Source: Streptococcus sp. Marseille-Q0941 (GTDB taxonomy: Bacteria; Bacillota; Bacilli; Lactobacillales; Streptococcaceae). From it: a stretch of 64,000 nt of DNA. This document shows, piece by piece, positions 51,045 through 59,444 of the stretch (its first letter is position 1; each line of letters opens with the position of its first letter). The DNA lies in NCBI RefSeq assembly GCF_943736975.1, contig NZ_CALSFO010000003.1:434001-498000 (forward strand). The letters are read 5' to 3'. The notes under the pieces are model-generated. The model did not search any database and was not told the origin of the DNA. It saw nothing but the letters and a program-made list of their open reading frames with translations. Both the position numbers and the translations under genes were made by a program.

Positions 51045-51103
51045 TTCTCCTTTAGCGGCTATCCCGCGTGTAATATGCTTGGTGAAAGAAGCTAAGCACC
51101 AAG
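51045..51103 (-). promoter_or_regulatory. preQ1-II riboswitch (COG4708 motif)
   Basis: Minus strand: CTTGGTGCTTAGCTTC, TTTCACCAAG, CATATTACACGCGG, then AGCCGCTAAAGGAG. The P2 helix CTTGGTG/CACCAAG and the pseudoknot half CGCGG/CCGC match the class II motif of streptococci. The ribosome site AAAGGAG is part of the ligand-stabilised fold, so preQ1 should block translation of queT. Confidence 0.93.
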
Positions 51104-51125
51104 GGTTGAGCAAGTCAACTTTATT

Positions 51126-51158
51126 AGTATAGCACATTTATCAGCTTTGTGCTATACT
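51126..51158. promoter_or_regulatory. Interlocked divergent promoters of queT and gtrA in a perfect inverted repeat
   Basis: AGTATAGCACA (51126-51136) and TGTGCTATACT (51148-51158) are exact inverted copies, 11 bp apart. Each holds an extended -10 (TGCTATACT), one facing queT and one facing gtrA. At 17-bp spacing, each promoter's -35 hexamer (TAGCAC) is the reverse of the other's -10 arm, so the two cannot be occupied independently. Confidence 0.75.
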
Positions 51159-51164
51159 ATTCTT

Positions 51165-51599
51165 ATGAAAAGATACATTAAAAAATTTTTCGATAATGAA
51201 ATTTTGTCCTATTTATTTTTTGGAGTAGCAACTACCGTAGTATCAATATTTGTCCGCATCGCCATCTTTTATTTAACACAACAAGAGTTAGTTGCGACTG
51301 CCTTGGGGAATATTGCTGGAATTCTATTTGCCTTTTTTACAAATGACACTTTTGTATTTAAGCAACAAAGAAAAAATTGGTTTAATCGATTAATTAAGTT
51401 TACCTCTGCAAGACTAATAACATTTTTATTAGATCTTCTACTAACTTTTATTTTTGTAACAAGCTTCCCCCAAATCATTGGTTACTTTGTTGGAAATGAT
51501 ATTAATACAATTAATACAGTTGAAATATTTATTGCGCAGGTTACGATGGTTGTTCTCAACTACGTTTTTAGTAAGCTTTTTGTATTTAAAAAAAAATAA
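51165..51599 (+). CDS. GtrA-family membrane protein, probably leaderless mRNA
   Basis: 144 residues, four membrane helices, GtrA/DPMS family (flippase for polyprenyl-linked sugars or teichoic acid glycosylation). MKRYIKKFFDNEILSYLFFG start, family asparagine segment FFTNDTFVFKQ, end YVFSKLFVFKKK. There is no ribosome site; the extended -10 ends seven bases before the ATG at 51165, so the transcript should begin at or next to the start codon. The longer frame from 51147 would include the promoter and is rejected. Confidence 0.82.
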   Translation: MKRYIKKFFDNEILSYLFFGVATTVVSIFVRIAIFYLTQQELVATALGNIAGILFAFFTNDTFVFKQQRKNWFNRLIKFTSARLITFLLDLLLTFIFVTSFPQIIGYFVGNDINTINTVEIFIAQVTMVVLNYVFSKLFVFKKK

Positions 51600-51608
51600 G
51601 CACTTTTC

Positions 51609-51637
51609 TTGCATTTAATATAAATTTACGATATAAT
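51609..51637 (+). promoter_or_regulatory. mscL promoter
   Basis: TTGCAT, 17-bp spacer, TATAAT. Confidence 0.75.
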
Positions 51638-51669
51638 CTAGTCTGAAAAATTTCGAAAGGAAAAAGAAA

Positions 51670-52050
51670 ATGTTAAAAGATCTTAAAGCATTTTTGCTCC
51701 GCGGTAATGTCGTAGATCTTGCTGTCGGTGTGATCATCGCCACTGCATTTGGTGCTATCGTAACTTCATTCGTTAACGATATCATCACTCCACTTCTATT
51801 GAACCCAGCTTTGAAAGCTGCGAACGTTGATCGTATCGCTGAACTTTCATGGAATGGTGTTGCTTACGGAAGCTTCTTGAGCGCTATTATTAACTTCATC
51901 GTTATTGGTACTGTTCTCTTCTTCATGGTTAAAGGAATCGAAAAAGCTCAAAGCCTTACTAAGAAAGAAGAAGTTGCTGAAGAAGCTCCAGCTGGTCCAA
52001 CTGAATTGGAAGTTCTTCAAGAAATCAAAGCACTTCTTGAAAAAAAATAA
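51670..52050 (+). CDS. mscL: Large-conductance mechanosensitive channel
   Basis: 126 residues, two membrane helices. N-terminal KAFLLRGNVVDLAVGVIIAT (with the conserved GxxxDLAVGVIIG-type pore helix), second helix INFIVIGTVLFFMVKG and a C-terminal helical bundle LEVLQEIKALLEKK. Releases solutes on hypo-osmotic shock. Own promoter and terminator. Confidence 0.96.
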   Translation: MLKDLKAFLLRGNVVDLAVGVIIATAFGAIVTSFVNDIITPLLLNPALKAANVDRIAELSWNGVAYGSFLSAIINFIVIGTVLFFMVKGIEKAQSLTKKEEVAEEAPAGPTELEVLQEIKALLEKK

Positions 52051-52056
52051 ACATTT

Positions 52057-52089
52057 AAAAGGATTTAGATATCGTCTGAATCCTTTTTT
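52057..52089 (+). terminator. mscL terminator
   Basis: AAAGGATTTAGA / TCTGAATCCTTT stem with T-run. Confidence 0.75.
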
Positions 52090-52117
52090 ACTTCTTTCAT
52101 TTTGACTTATATTTGTC

Positions 52118-52146
52118 TTGAGTAAAACTCCTATTTTTGATATAAT
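52118..52146 (+). promoter_or_regulatory. tRNA-Arg promoter
   Basis: TTGAGT, 17-bp spacer, TATAAT preceded by TGA (extended -10); start just before the tRNA. Confidence 0.75.
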
Positions 52147-52157
52147 GATGAGAGTTT

Positions 52158-52229
52158 CCACCCTTAGTGTAATGGATATCACGTAAGATTCCGGTTCTTG
52201 AAATGGGGGTTCGATTCCCTCAGGGTGGA
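52158..52229 (+). tRNA. tRNA-Arg, anticodon CCG
   Basis: 72 nt. Acceptor CCACCCT/AGGGTGG (7 bp), D arm GTG/CAC, anticodon stem TAAGA/TCTTG around loop TTCCGGT with anticodon CCG at 52191-52193, T arm GGGGG-TTCGATT-CCCTC, discriminator A. CCA is not encoded. It reads CGG, a rare Arg codon in low-GC streptococci. Single tRNA transcribed from its own promoter. Confidence 0.95.
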
Positions 52230-52253
52230 TTATAGATAGAAAAATTAATAATT

Positions 52254-52284
52254 AAAAAGCAGTGTAGTATCACTGCTTTTTTTA
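52254..52284. terminator. Terminator after tRNA-Arg, shared with the ABC-F gene
   Basis: AAAAAGCAGTG, loop TAGTAT, CACTGCTTTTTTT: perfect stem with A/T flanks, usable in both directions. Confidence 0.85.
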
Positions 52285-52291
52285 TTTATAT

Positions 52292-54193
52292 CTACACCTG
52301 CTCCGATAATTCTTCCCACTCTAGCATAGCTTCTTCCTGACGCTGACTGATCTTATCTAGTTCTGCTTGTAATTGCATGAGTTCATCAGCATCATTGGTA
52401 GTGTGCATTTGTTCAGAGATAGCTTGGGCTTGAGTTTCCAGTTCTTCGATTTCTGCCTCAAGACTCTCGATTTGTCTCATTAATTTACGCAGTTCTTTTT
52501 GACTCTCTTTTTGAGCTTGGTAGTCATTAACTGGAGAAACTTCTTTTTCTTGGTTAATAGCTGACGCTTCTTCTGCTTGGCTAGCTACTAGCTCTGCTTT
52601 TTTATCAACATAATAGTCATAATCACCTAGATAAAGGGTTGATCCATTCTCAGATAATTCCAGCACATGAGTGGCTACACGGTTGATGAAATAACGGTCG
52701 TGACTGACAAAGAGAAGAGTTCCATCAAAGTCAATCAAAGCATTTTCCAATACTTCCTTGCTATCGATATCTAAGTGGTTGGTCGGCTCATCGAGAATCA
52801 GGAAGTTATTATTTTCCATGGAAAGTTTAGCCAGAAGCAAACGAGCTTTCTCTCCACCTGACAGCATGCCAACTGATTTCTTAACATCGTCACCTGAGAA
52901 AAGGAAGGCTCCTAGGCGATTACGGATTTCAACCTCAGGTGTTAATTTGAAATCATTCCAGAGTTCATCAAGTACTGTATTGCTAGGTGTCAGTTTACTC
53001 TGAGTCTGATCATAGTAGCCAACCTCAACATTGGCACCCAAGCGCTTCTCACCCTTGATAAATGGGATCTGACCCACAATTGACTTGATAAAGGTTGTCT
53101 TCCCGATACCATTAGGACCAACTATTGCAACAGCATTCATCTTACGAAGGTCAAGGTTGATCGGTTCAGATAGTATTTCACCATCATAACCTATAGCAGT
53201 ATTTTCAACTGTCAGAACGATATTTCCAGAGACTTTATTAGAGCAGAAGGTCATATTAGCTGATTTTTTCCCAGCTTCAGGTTTATCCAATCGCTCCATT
53301 TTCTCCAGTTGCTTGCGTCGAGATTGAGCACGTTTGGTTGTCGATGCTCGAACAAGGTTTCGATTAACAAAGTCTTCTAAAGCAGCGATTTCCTTCTGCT
53401 GCTTTTCATAATTCTTAGCTTCAGTTGCTAGCTTCTGTTCCTTTTGCTCCACAAAACTGGAGTAATTGCCAACATATCTATCTAAAGAATGTTTGGTTAA
53501 GTCCAGCGTTATGGTTGCTACCTTGTCTAGGAAATAACGGTCGTGGCTGACGATAATGAGAGCACCGCTATAATTAACTAGATAGTTTTCTAACCAGGCA
53601 ATAGTCTCGATATCCAAGTGGTTGGTCGGCTCGTCCAAAACCAAGAGATTTGGTTTCTCAAGTAACATTTTCGCAAGAGCTAAACGTGTATTTTGACCAC
53701 CAGAGAGCTCGGCTATCTTCATCTGCCACATAGATTCGTCAAACTTGAAACCATTTAAAATAGCACGGATATCAGCTTCATAGGTAAATCCTCCAGCCTG
53801 ACGAAAATTTTCAGATAGGTGATCATAGTCAGACATGAGCTTATCTAGTTCTGCACCAGTCTTTTCCCCCATCTCTAGCTCCATTTGGCGAAGTTGTCTT
53901 TCAGTAGTATGTAGGTCGTCAAAGACGTGAAGCATCTCGTCATAGATAGTATTTTCTGATTCAAATCGACTATCCTGTGCTAAGTAAGAAAGGGAAATGT
54001 CTTTTTTCTTATTAATCTCACCAGAAGTTGGCTCTTCTTCTCCCACCAATATTTTCAATAATGTAGACTTTCCTGCTCCATTTTTTCCAACTAGAGCAAT
54101 ACGATCCCTTTCATCTACTTGGAGATTGATATTATCAAATAAAATTTCTCCAGCAAAAGACCGTTCAATTTTATTAGCTTGTAAAATAATCAT
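52292..54193 (-). CDS. ABC-F family ATPase
   Basis: 633 residues, two ABC ATPase domains without membrane segments. Walker A sites GKNGAGKST (~residue 36) and GPNGIGKTT (~360), signatures SGGQNTRLALAK and SGGEKARLLLAK, Walker B LLVLDEPTNHLDI and FLILDEPTNHLDI. The linker between domains has the ABC-F arginine/lysine-rich helix (VRASTTKRAQSRRKQLEKM). A C-terminal coiled coil of ~80 residues (EELETQAQAISEQM) is present. Acts on ribosomes as a translation factor; it lacks features that would mark it as a specific antibiotic-protection protein. Confidence 0.92.
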   Translation of the reverse strand: MIILQANKIERSFAGEILFDNINLQVDERDRIALVGKNGAGKSTLLKILVGEEEPTSGEINKKKDISLSYLAQDSRFESENTIYDEMLHVFDDLHTTERQLRQMELEMGEKTGAELDKLMSDYDHLSENFRQAGGFTYEADIRAILNGFKFDESMWQMKIAELSGGQNTRLALAKMLLEKPNLLVLDEPTNHLDIETIAWLENYLVNYSGALIIVSHDRYFLDKVATITLDLTKHSLDRYVGNYSSFVEQKEQKLATEAKNYEKQQKEIAALEDFVNRNLVRASTTKRAQSRRKQLEKMERLDKPEAGKKSANMTFCSNKVSGNIVLTVENTAIGYDGEILSEPINLDLRKMNAVAIVGPNGIGKTTFIKSIVGQIPFIKGEKRLGANVEVGYYDQTQSKLTPSNTVLDELWNDFKLTPEVEIRNRLGAFLFSGDDVKKSVGMLSGGEKARLLLAKLSMENNNFLILDEPTNHLDIDSKEVLENALIDFDGTLLFVSHDRYFINRVATHVLELSENGSTLYLGDYDYYVDKKAELVASQAEEASAINQEKEVSPVNDYQAQKESQKELRKLMRQIESLEAEIEELETQAQAISEQMHTTNDADELMQLQAELDKISQRQEEAMLEWEELSEQV

Positions 54194-54234
54194 GTAACTA
54201 TTTTACTATCTTTTTCCATTTTTAACAATTCTAA

Positions 54235-54267
54235 TAAAAAAAGTTCGAGATTTAAACTCGAACTTTT
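54235..54267 (-). terminator. Terminator after the broken lipoprotein gene
   Basis: AAAAAAGTTCGAG, loop ATTTAAA, CTCGAACTTTT: strong stem with T-run on the minus strand. Confidence 0.8.
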
Positions 54268-54272
54268 AAATG

Positions 54273-55250
54273 TTAGTAACCAATACCACCACGGAATGTA
54301 CGTGCCATATCTTTTAAGTTATAGTTCTTAGAAGATGTGTCGATCGTCCATTTACCGTCTTTCTTAGTCATCTTGATTTCGTAACCTTCTTTTTGCATAT
54401 TGTCACTAGTATCAAGTGGTGTTGAATCAAATTGACTTGGTGCATTTTCTAGAATGTATTTCTCACCAGCCTTCATAGCTTCTGAGTAGTTACTGTATTT
54501 TCCTTTGTTTTCGTCATAGAATTTACGGCTCAATTCATGAACATTCAAGTTATCCAAGTCGATTGTTTCTGGTCTTACATAGACAACTGCATAGTCTGGC
54601 AAATAAGTTTTTACTTTGTAATCAACTTTTGCTCTTTTAGCATTTGCTTTGATATATGCTTCTGCAAATGTACGAAGTTCAGAATCAGATGGTTTGTAAT
54701 TGTAGAATCCTTTACCAAATGACTCGATAAATTTCTTAATAAATTCTTCTCTGTCTTTCTTCACGTCATTTGTGATCAAATCAGAATCGTTAGAAGATTT
54801 TTTATCATCAGATTTTTTGTCATCAGATTTTTTATCGTCTGACTTTTTATCTTCAAGTGCAACGATTTTGGTATTATCATTAGTAAAGCTTACGTTTGAT
54901 GTACCACCAGTGTTTTCTCCATCTAGGTAAACAGCATCTACATATTTTTTCATAGCTTCTTTAGCTTCATCAATACTATCTTCGTATTAACTTGGGTCAA
55001 CCTTGATAGCTACGTCATTTTTACCCTTTTTATTTTCTTTTACATCATCGTAAAAGCTTGGTGCAAAGTGAAGTTCATATTTAGCATCTTTATCAACTTC
55101 ATAAACTACGTAACCAGCTACGCTCTTACCTTTAGACAGGCTATCTCCATATGACATGAATTTAGTTTTACTGTCTGACTCATAAATTTGAATTGGTTCA
55201 ACTTTTTCGTCTTTTTCGTTGTAAAGTGCAATATCATGATAGGAAATCAC
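54273..55250 (-). pseudogene. Decayed lipoprotein-like gene: no signal peptide and one in-frame stop
   Basis: Two open frames in the same reading frame (55250-54987 and 54953-54273) are split by a single TAA at 54989-54987; between it and the next ATG the frame reads YEDSIDEAKEA without other damage. The first half starts at a GTG (ISYHDIALYNEKDEKVEPIQ) with no ribosome site and no signal peptide; upstream in frame there is only an AT-rich stretch up to a stop. It resembles secreted streptococcal lipoproteins with a DUF5105-like C-terminal domain (REEFIKKFIESFGKGFYNY, YEIKMTKKDGKWTID). A KSDDK tandem repeat lies in the middle. Probably inactive. Confidence 0.75.
54796..54855 (-). repeat. Four tandem 15-bp units encoding KSDDK repeats
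   Basis: Units at 54796, 54811, 54826 and 54841 differ by one to four bases; each encodes KKSDD-type residues. Prone to copy-number change. Confidence 0.85.
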
Positions 55251-55345
55251 TTTAAAAATATTGCAAATTTTTAAATATAATAAAATTTTACTTGTTCTTT
55301 AATTTAAATGAATCTTAAATTCATATAACTGAGCCACGCTATCGT

Positions 55346-55374
55346 TTTACTAAAACTTTAAATCATGGTATAAT
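55346..55374 (+). promoter_or_regulatory. pgm promoter
   Basis: TTTACT, 17-bp spacer, TATAAT preceded by TGG (extended -10). Confidence 0.75.
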
Positions 55375-55409
55375 GAAGGCGATTAGATTATATATAAAGG
55401 AGATTTCAT

Positions 55410-57128
55410 ATGTCTTACCAAGAAAATTACCAAAAATGGTTTGATTTCGCAGAACTTCCAGACTATCTTCGCAAAGATTTGGAAAATATGGATGAAAAAA
55501 CAAAGGAAGATGCCTTTTACACAAACCTTGAATTTGGTACTGCTGGTATGCGTGGATTGATTGGTGCTGGTACAAACCGCATTAACATCTATGTTGTTCG
55601 TCAAGCAACTGAAGGTTTGGCTCGGTTGATTGAGTCAAAAGGTGGAAATGAAAAGGAACGTGGTGTAGCCATCGCTTATGATAGCCGTCACTTCTCTCCA
55701 GAATTTGCCTTTGAATCTGCAGCGGTTCTTGCTAAACACGGTATTAAATCTTATGTTTTTGAAAGTCTCCGTCCAACTCCTGAACTTTCATTCGCCGTTC
55801 GTCACCTCAACTGCTTTGCAGGTATCATGATTACTGCCAGCCACAACCCTGCTCCATTCAATGGTTATAAGGTTTATGGTGAAGATGGTGGCCAAATGCC
55901 TCCACACGATGCAGATGCTTTAACAACTTACATTCGAGCTATCGAAAATCCATTTGCTGTGGAAGTCGCTGATGTAGAAGCTGAAAAAGCTTCTGGTTTA
56001 ATTGAAGTCATTGGTGAAGCCATTGATGCTGAATACCTTAAAGAAGTAAAAGATGTAAACATCAACCCTACTTTGATTGAAGAATTTGGTAAAGACATGA
56101 AGATTGTCTACACTCCACTTCACGGTACTGGGGAAATGTTGGCTCGTCGTGCCCTTGCTCAAGCAGGATTTGATTCTGTTCAAGTTGTCGAAGCTCAAGC
56201 AACTCCAGATTCAGACTTCTCTACTGTTAAATCTCCAAACCCAGAAAGCCAAGCAGCCTTTGCACTTGCTGAAGAACTTGGTCGCCAAGTAGGAGCTGAT
56301 GTTCTTGTTGCAACTGACCCTGACGCTGACCGTGTCGGTGTTGAAGTCCTTCAAAAAGATGGTAGCTACCTTAACCTTTCAGGTAACCAAATCGGTGCTA
56401 TTATGGCTAAGTACATCTTGGAAGCTCACAAAAATGCTGGAACACTTCCTGAAAATGCAGCCCTCTGCAAATCGATCGTATCAACTGACTTGGTAACTAA
56501 GATTGCTGAAAGCTATGGCGCAATCATGTTTAACGTCTTGACTGGTTTCAAATTTATCGCTGAAAAAATCCAAGAATTCGAAGAAAAACACAATCACACT
56601 TACATGATGGGATTTGAAGAAAGCTTCGGATACTTGATCAAACCATTCGTGCGTGATAAAGATGCCATCCAAGCCGTCCTTGTTGTTGCTGAGCTTGCAG
56701 CCTACTACCGCTCTCGTGGTTTGACTCTTGCTGACGGTATTGAGGAAATCTACAAAGAGTACGGTTACTACGCTGAAAAGACAATCTCTGTAACTCTTTC
56801 TGGTGTAGACGGAGCTGAGCAAATTAAGACTATTATGGCTAAATTCCGTAACAGTGCTCCAAAAGAATGGAATGCAACAGCAGTTTCAATCACTGAAGAC
56901 TTTAAAGCACAAACATCTACTACTGCTGACGGTACTGTTACAAACTTGACAACTCCTCCAAGTGATGTTTTGAAATACACACTTGCTGACGGTTCATGGA
57001 TTGCAGTTCGCCCTTCAGGTACAGAACCAAAAATCAAGTTCTACATTGCCGTTGTAGGTGAAAGTAACGAAGATTCACAAGCTAAGATTGCTAACATCGA
57101 AGCTGAAATCAATGCTTTTGTAAGCTAA
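55410..57128 (+). CDS. pgm: Alpha-phosphoglucomutase
   Basis: 572 residues, cytosolic. Interconverts glucose-6-phosphate and glucose-1-phosphate, feeding UDP-glucose, teichoic acid and capsule synthesis. Phosphoserine at S144 in TASHNPAPFNGYK, metal loop DPDADRVG, sugar-binding GFEESFGYL, phosphate site RPSGTEPKIKFY. Start behind AAAGGAG. Ends at a copy of the three-hairpin repeat. Confidence 0.96.
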   Translation: MSYQENYQKWFDFAELPDYLRKDLENMDEKTKEDAFYTNLEFGTAGMRGLIGAGTNRINIYVVRQATEGLARLIESKGGNEKERGVAIAYDSRHFSPEFAFESAAVLAKHGIKSYVFESLRPTPELSFAVRHLNCFAGIMITASHNPAPFNGYKVYGEDGGQMPPHDADALTTYIRAIENPFAVEVADVEAEKASGLIEVIGEAIDAEYLKEVKDVNINPTLIEEFGKDMKIVYTPLHGTGEMLARRALAQAGFDSVQVVEAQATPDSDFSTVKSPNPESQAAFALAEELGRQVGADVLVATDPDADRVGVEVLQKDGSYLNLSGNQIGAIMAKYILEAHKNAGTLPENAALCKSIVSTDLVTKIAESYGAIMFNVLTGFKFIAEKIQEFEEKHNHTYMMGFEESFGYLIKPFVRDKDAIQAVLVVAELAAYYRSRGLTLADGIEEIYKEYGYYAEKTISVTLSGVDGAEQIKTIMAKFRNSAPKEWNATAVSITEDFKAQTSTTADGTVTNLTTPPSDVLKYTLADGSWIAVRPSGTEPKIKFYIAVVGESNEDSQAKIANIEAEINAFVS

Positions 57129-57136
57129 GAAACATA

Positions 57137-57312
57137 AAGAGGCTGGGCATAAAGCATCCAGCCTCTTATTTATGATAGTTATAACAGCAAGACGCAGTAG
57201 CTGATTGGCATCTTTGTTCGCCTTTTAAGCTCCAAAGATGATCTAATCAGCCTTGCGGGGGTGGGACAACGAACGATTTTTAGTCAAAATTCGTTCTGTC
57301 CCACTTCCTTTT
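57137..57312 (+). repeat. Three-hairpin intergenic repeat, copy C
   Basis: Hairpin 1: AAGAGGCTGG / CCAGCCTCTT, acting as the pgm terminator. Hairpin 2: GCTGATT and CATCTTTG pairing with CAAAGATG and AATCAGC. Hairpin 3: GTGGGACAACGAACGATTTT pairing with AAAATTCGTTCTGTCCCAC. Best-preserved copy of the family. It takes up most of the space between pgm and the thioredoxin-like gene; nothing else is seen there but that gene's promoter region. Confidence 0.85.
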
Positions 57313-57383
57313 TCGTATCAAATCCAAGCATTTTTAAAGACTTTATGGCATACTAGATTTATCAATGAAAAAGAGGTAAACTC

Positions 57384-57731
57384 ATGGAACAATTTTTAGA
57401 AAATATTAAAGATCTTGAAGTGACAACTGTTGCTTGTGCTCAAGAGGCTCTTGATAAAAAGGAAACTGCAACATTCTTTATCGGTCGCAAGACTTGTCCT
57501 TACTGCCGAAAATTTGCTGGTACGTTGGCCAGTGTTGTAGCCGAAACTAAAGCTCACATCTATTTCATTAATAGTGAAGAACCAAGTCAACTTGATGCTT
57601 TGCAAGCCTTCCGATCACGTTACGAAATCCCAACTGTACCAGGTTTTGTTCATGTTGAAAATGGTGAGATTAAGGTCCGTTGTGACTCTTCAATGTCAGC
57701 TCAAGAAATCAAAGAATTTGCAGGATTATAA
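57384..57731 (+). CDS. Thioredoxin-like protein (PedC/BrcD bacteriocin-accessory family)
   Basis: 115 residues. Thioredoxin fold with active site TCPYCRK and the cis-proline segment IPTVPGF. It matches the small family annotated as bacteriocin transport accessory protein (Bta), a putative disulfide oxidoreductase. No signal peptide is present, so it is cytosolic unless exported otherwise. No bacteriocin genes are adjacent. Confidence 0.88.
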   Translation: MEQFLENIKDLEVTTVACAQEALDKKETATFFIGRKTCPYCRKFAGTLASVVAETKAHIYFINSEEPSQLDALQAFRSRYEIPTVPGFVHVENGEIKVRCDSSMSAQEIKEFAGL

Positions 57732-57757
57732 AAACCACTCGATTGAGTGGTTTTTTG
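57731..57757. terminator. Bidirectional terminator between the thioredoxin-like gene and the K+ channel gene
   Basis: AACCACTC, loop GATT, GAGTGGTT with flanking A and T runs; convergent genes. Confidence 0.85.
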
Positions 57758-57766
57758 TTTTCTAAA

Positions 57767-58555
57767 TTAATACTTGTTGAGCAATTCTTGGACCATTTTA
57801 TGTAATTCTTCAATCCTTTCAGCCTGCTTCTCGACTAAATGTCTTTGCATAACCAATTCATTTTGTATTTCGTCCAATTTGCATTCTTCATTTGAATTTT
57901 CTTTAACAAAAAAATTAGTTAAGGCGCTTGTCAGCATCCCTATCGTTCCTATACCCACTAGCATTAAGATTATTGCTAACCATTTCCCAAATATCGAACT
58001 TGGGACTATATCACCATATCCAACAGTTGTTACTGTAACAACAGCCCACCAAAGACTATCTGAAAAAGACTTCTCCTCTACAACTGATAAGATTGAGCTT
58101 CCAACAAATACAATAAATACATTGACATATAAGATATAAAGCAAGCCATTCGTTCGCAATAATTTACTAGCTTTTCTTTCTAATTTTCCACTTAAACCAA
58201 TTATTCTTAATAACCTTGTAAGTTTAACTAATTTTGTCAATTTTGCTAAACGAAAAATACGTCCCAAACGGAAAACTGTAAAAATAGCATTTAATGGAAG
58301 AATTGCTAATAAATCAAAAACATTATCAATAATGAAACGAAATTTATCTTTACTAGTAAAGAACCGCCATAGATAATCCACTATAAAAACTATCCAAATC
58401 ATTAAATCAATAATATTGTATGGAGGATTATCCAAATCTATAACATCCATAAATCCAAAAATAACCAGCACCACAGAAATCAATGCCAATAATAATATGG
58501 TGGTGTCATAGTAATCTGCAAATGTCCAAGTCTTTTTCAATTTATATTTCTCCAT
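57767..58555 (-). CDS. Voltage-gated potassium channel (six-helix type)
   Basis: 262 residues, six membrane helices. S4 voltage sensor with basic residues every third position (FRLGRIFRLAKLTKLVKLTR), pore selectivity filter TTVGYGD and a C-terminal coiled coil (VMQRHLVEKQAERIEELHKM) that probably tetramerises. It lacks an RCK/TrkA regulatory domain. Transcribed separately from vicX. Confidence 0.9.
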   Translation of the reverse strand: MEKYKLKKTWTFADYYDTTILLLALISVVLVIFGFMDVIDLDNPPYNIIDLMIWIVFIVDYLWRFFTSKDKFRFIIDNVFDLLAILPLNAIFTVFRLGRIFRLAKLTKLVKLTRLLRIIGLSGKLERKASKLLRTNGLLYILYVNVFIVFVGSSILSVVEEKSFSDSLWWAVVTVTTVGYGDIVPSSIFGKWLAIILMLVGIGTIGMLTSALTNFFVKENSNEECKLDEIQNELVMQRHLVEKQAERIEELHKMVQELLNKY

Positions 58556-58605
58556 TATAATTCTTATGAATTTATTATAACATAAATTAAAAATTTAATT
58601 TTTAG

Positions 58606-58637
58606 TAAAAAGAACACCTCTTGGTGTTCCTTTTTAT
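58606..58637 (-). terminator. vicRKX terminator
   Basis: Minus strand: GAACACC, loop AAGA, GGTGTTC, then TTTTTACT. The stop codon of vicX sits at its upstream edge. Confidence 0.8.
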
Positions 58638-59443
58638 ATATCCGTTAAGGTTGTTGCAGTATCAGGAGATGTATCGTAAACTTGAAAATCCACTCCTACT
58701 CCTAGGTCTGCTTGAGCTAACTGATTGACCATGGTCATGTGAGCCAGCTCCTTGATATTGTTTTCTTTGGACAAATGCCCAAGGTAGATTTTCTTAGTTC
58801 GATTTCCCATTGCACGAATCATGGCCTCAGCTCCGTCTTCGTTAGAGAGGTGGCCAAGGTCAGATAGAATCCGTTGTTTGAGTCGCCAAGCGTAAGATCC
58901 TGCTCGTAAGATTTCCACGTCGTGGTTGGACTCGATGAGATATCCATCCGCATTCTCGACAATTCCTGCCATACGGTCACTAACATAACCTGTATCCGTC
59001 AGCATAACAAAGCTCTTGTCATCCTTCATAAAACGGTAGAATTGCGGAGCGGCTGCATCATGACTCACACCAAAACTCTCAATATCAATATCTCCAAAAG
59101 TTTTGGTTTTCCCCATTTCAAAGATATGTTTTTGAGAAGAGTCAACATTGCCTAGATATTTACTATTTTCCATGGCTTGCCAAGTCTTTTCATTGGCGTA
59201 AAGATCCATGCCATACTTACGAGCTAAAACCCCAACACCGTGAATATGGTCAGCATGTTCATGCGTAATCAAGATAGCATCTATATCTTCCGGTTTTCGA
59301 TTGATTTCACCCAGTAAACTTGTAATTTTTTTACCAGATAAGCCCGCATCTACTAAAATTTTTTTCTTGGGGGTTTCTAGATAAAAGGAATTTCCACTAG
59401 AACCCGATGCTAAAATACTATATTTAAAGCCTGTTTCACTCAT
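58634..59443 (-). CDS. vicX: VicX (YycJ/WalJ), MBL-fold hydrolase
   Basis: 269 residues, cytosolic. Metallo-beta-lactamase fold: SSGNSFYLE, metal-binding THEHADHIHG, and later histidines (SNHDVE, LGHLSKENN). In B. subtilis YycJ is a 5'-3' exonuclease/repair-type enzyme; the role in streptococci is not settled. It begins one base after the vicK stop. Confidence 0.93.
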   Translation of the reverse strand: MSETGFKYSILASGSSGNSFYLETPKKKILVDAGLSGKKITSLLGEINRKPEDIDAILITHEHADHIHGVGVLARKYGMDLYANEKTWQAMENSKYLGNVDSSQKHIFEMGKTKTFGDIDIESFGVSHDAAAPQFYRFMKDDKSFVMLTDTGYVSDRMAGIVENADGYLIESNHDVEILRAGSYAWRLKQRILSDLGHLSNEDGAEAMIRAMGNRTKKIYLGHLSKENNIKELAHMTMVNQLAQADLGVGVDFQVYDTSPDTATTLTDI

Positions 59444-59444
59444 T

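Noticed and set aside
51042..51137. 32-codon N-terminal extension of QueT
   Set aside because: It would translate the preQ1-II riboswitch; AAAGGAG before 51041 fixes the start.
54796..54855. Short regularly spaced repeats, considered as a CRISPR remnant
   Set aside because: The 15-bp units are directly adjacent with no spacers, and are in frame as KSDDK codons.
56481..57037. Open frames of 113 and 89 codons opposite pgm
   Set aside because: Antisense shadows; codon content mirrors pgm.
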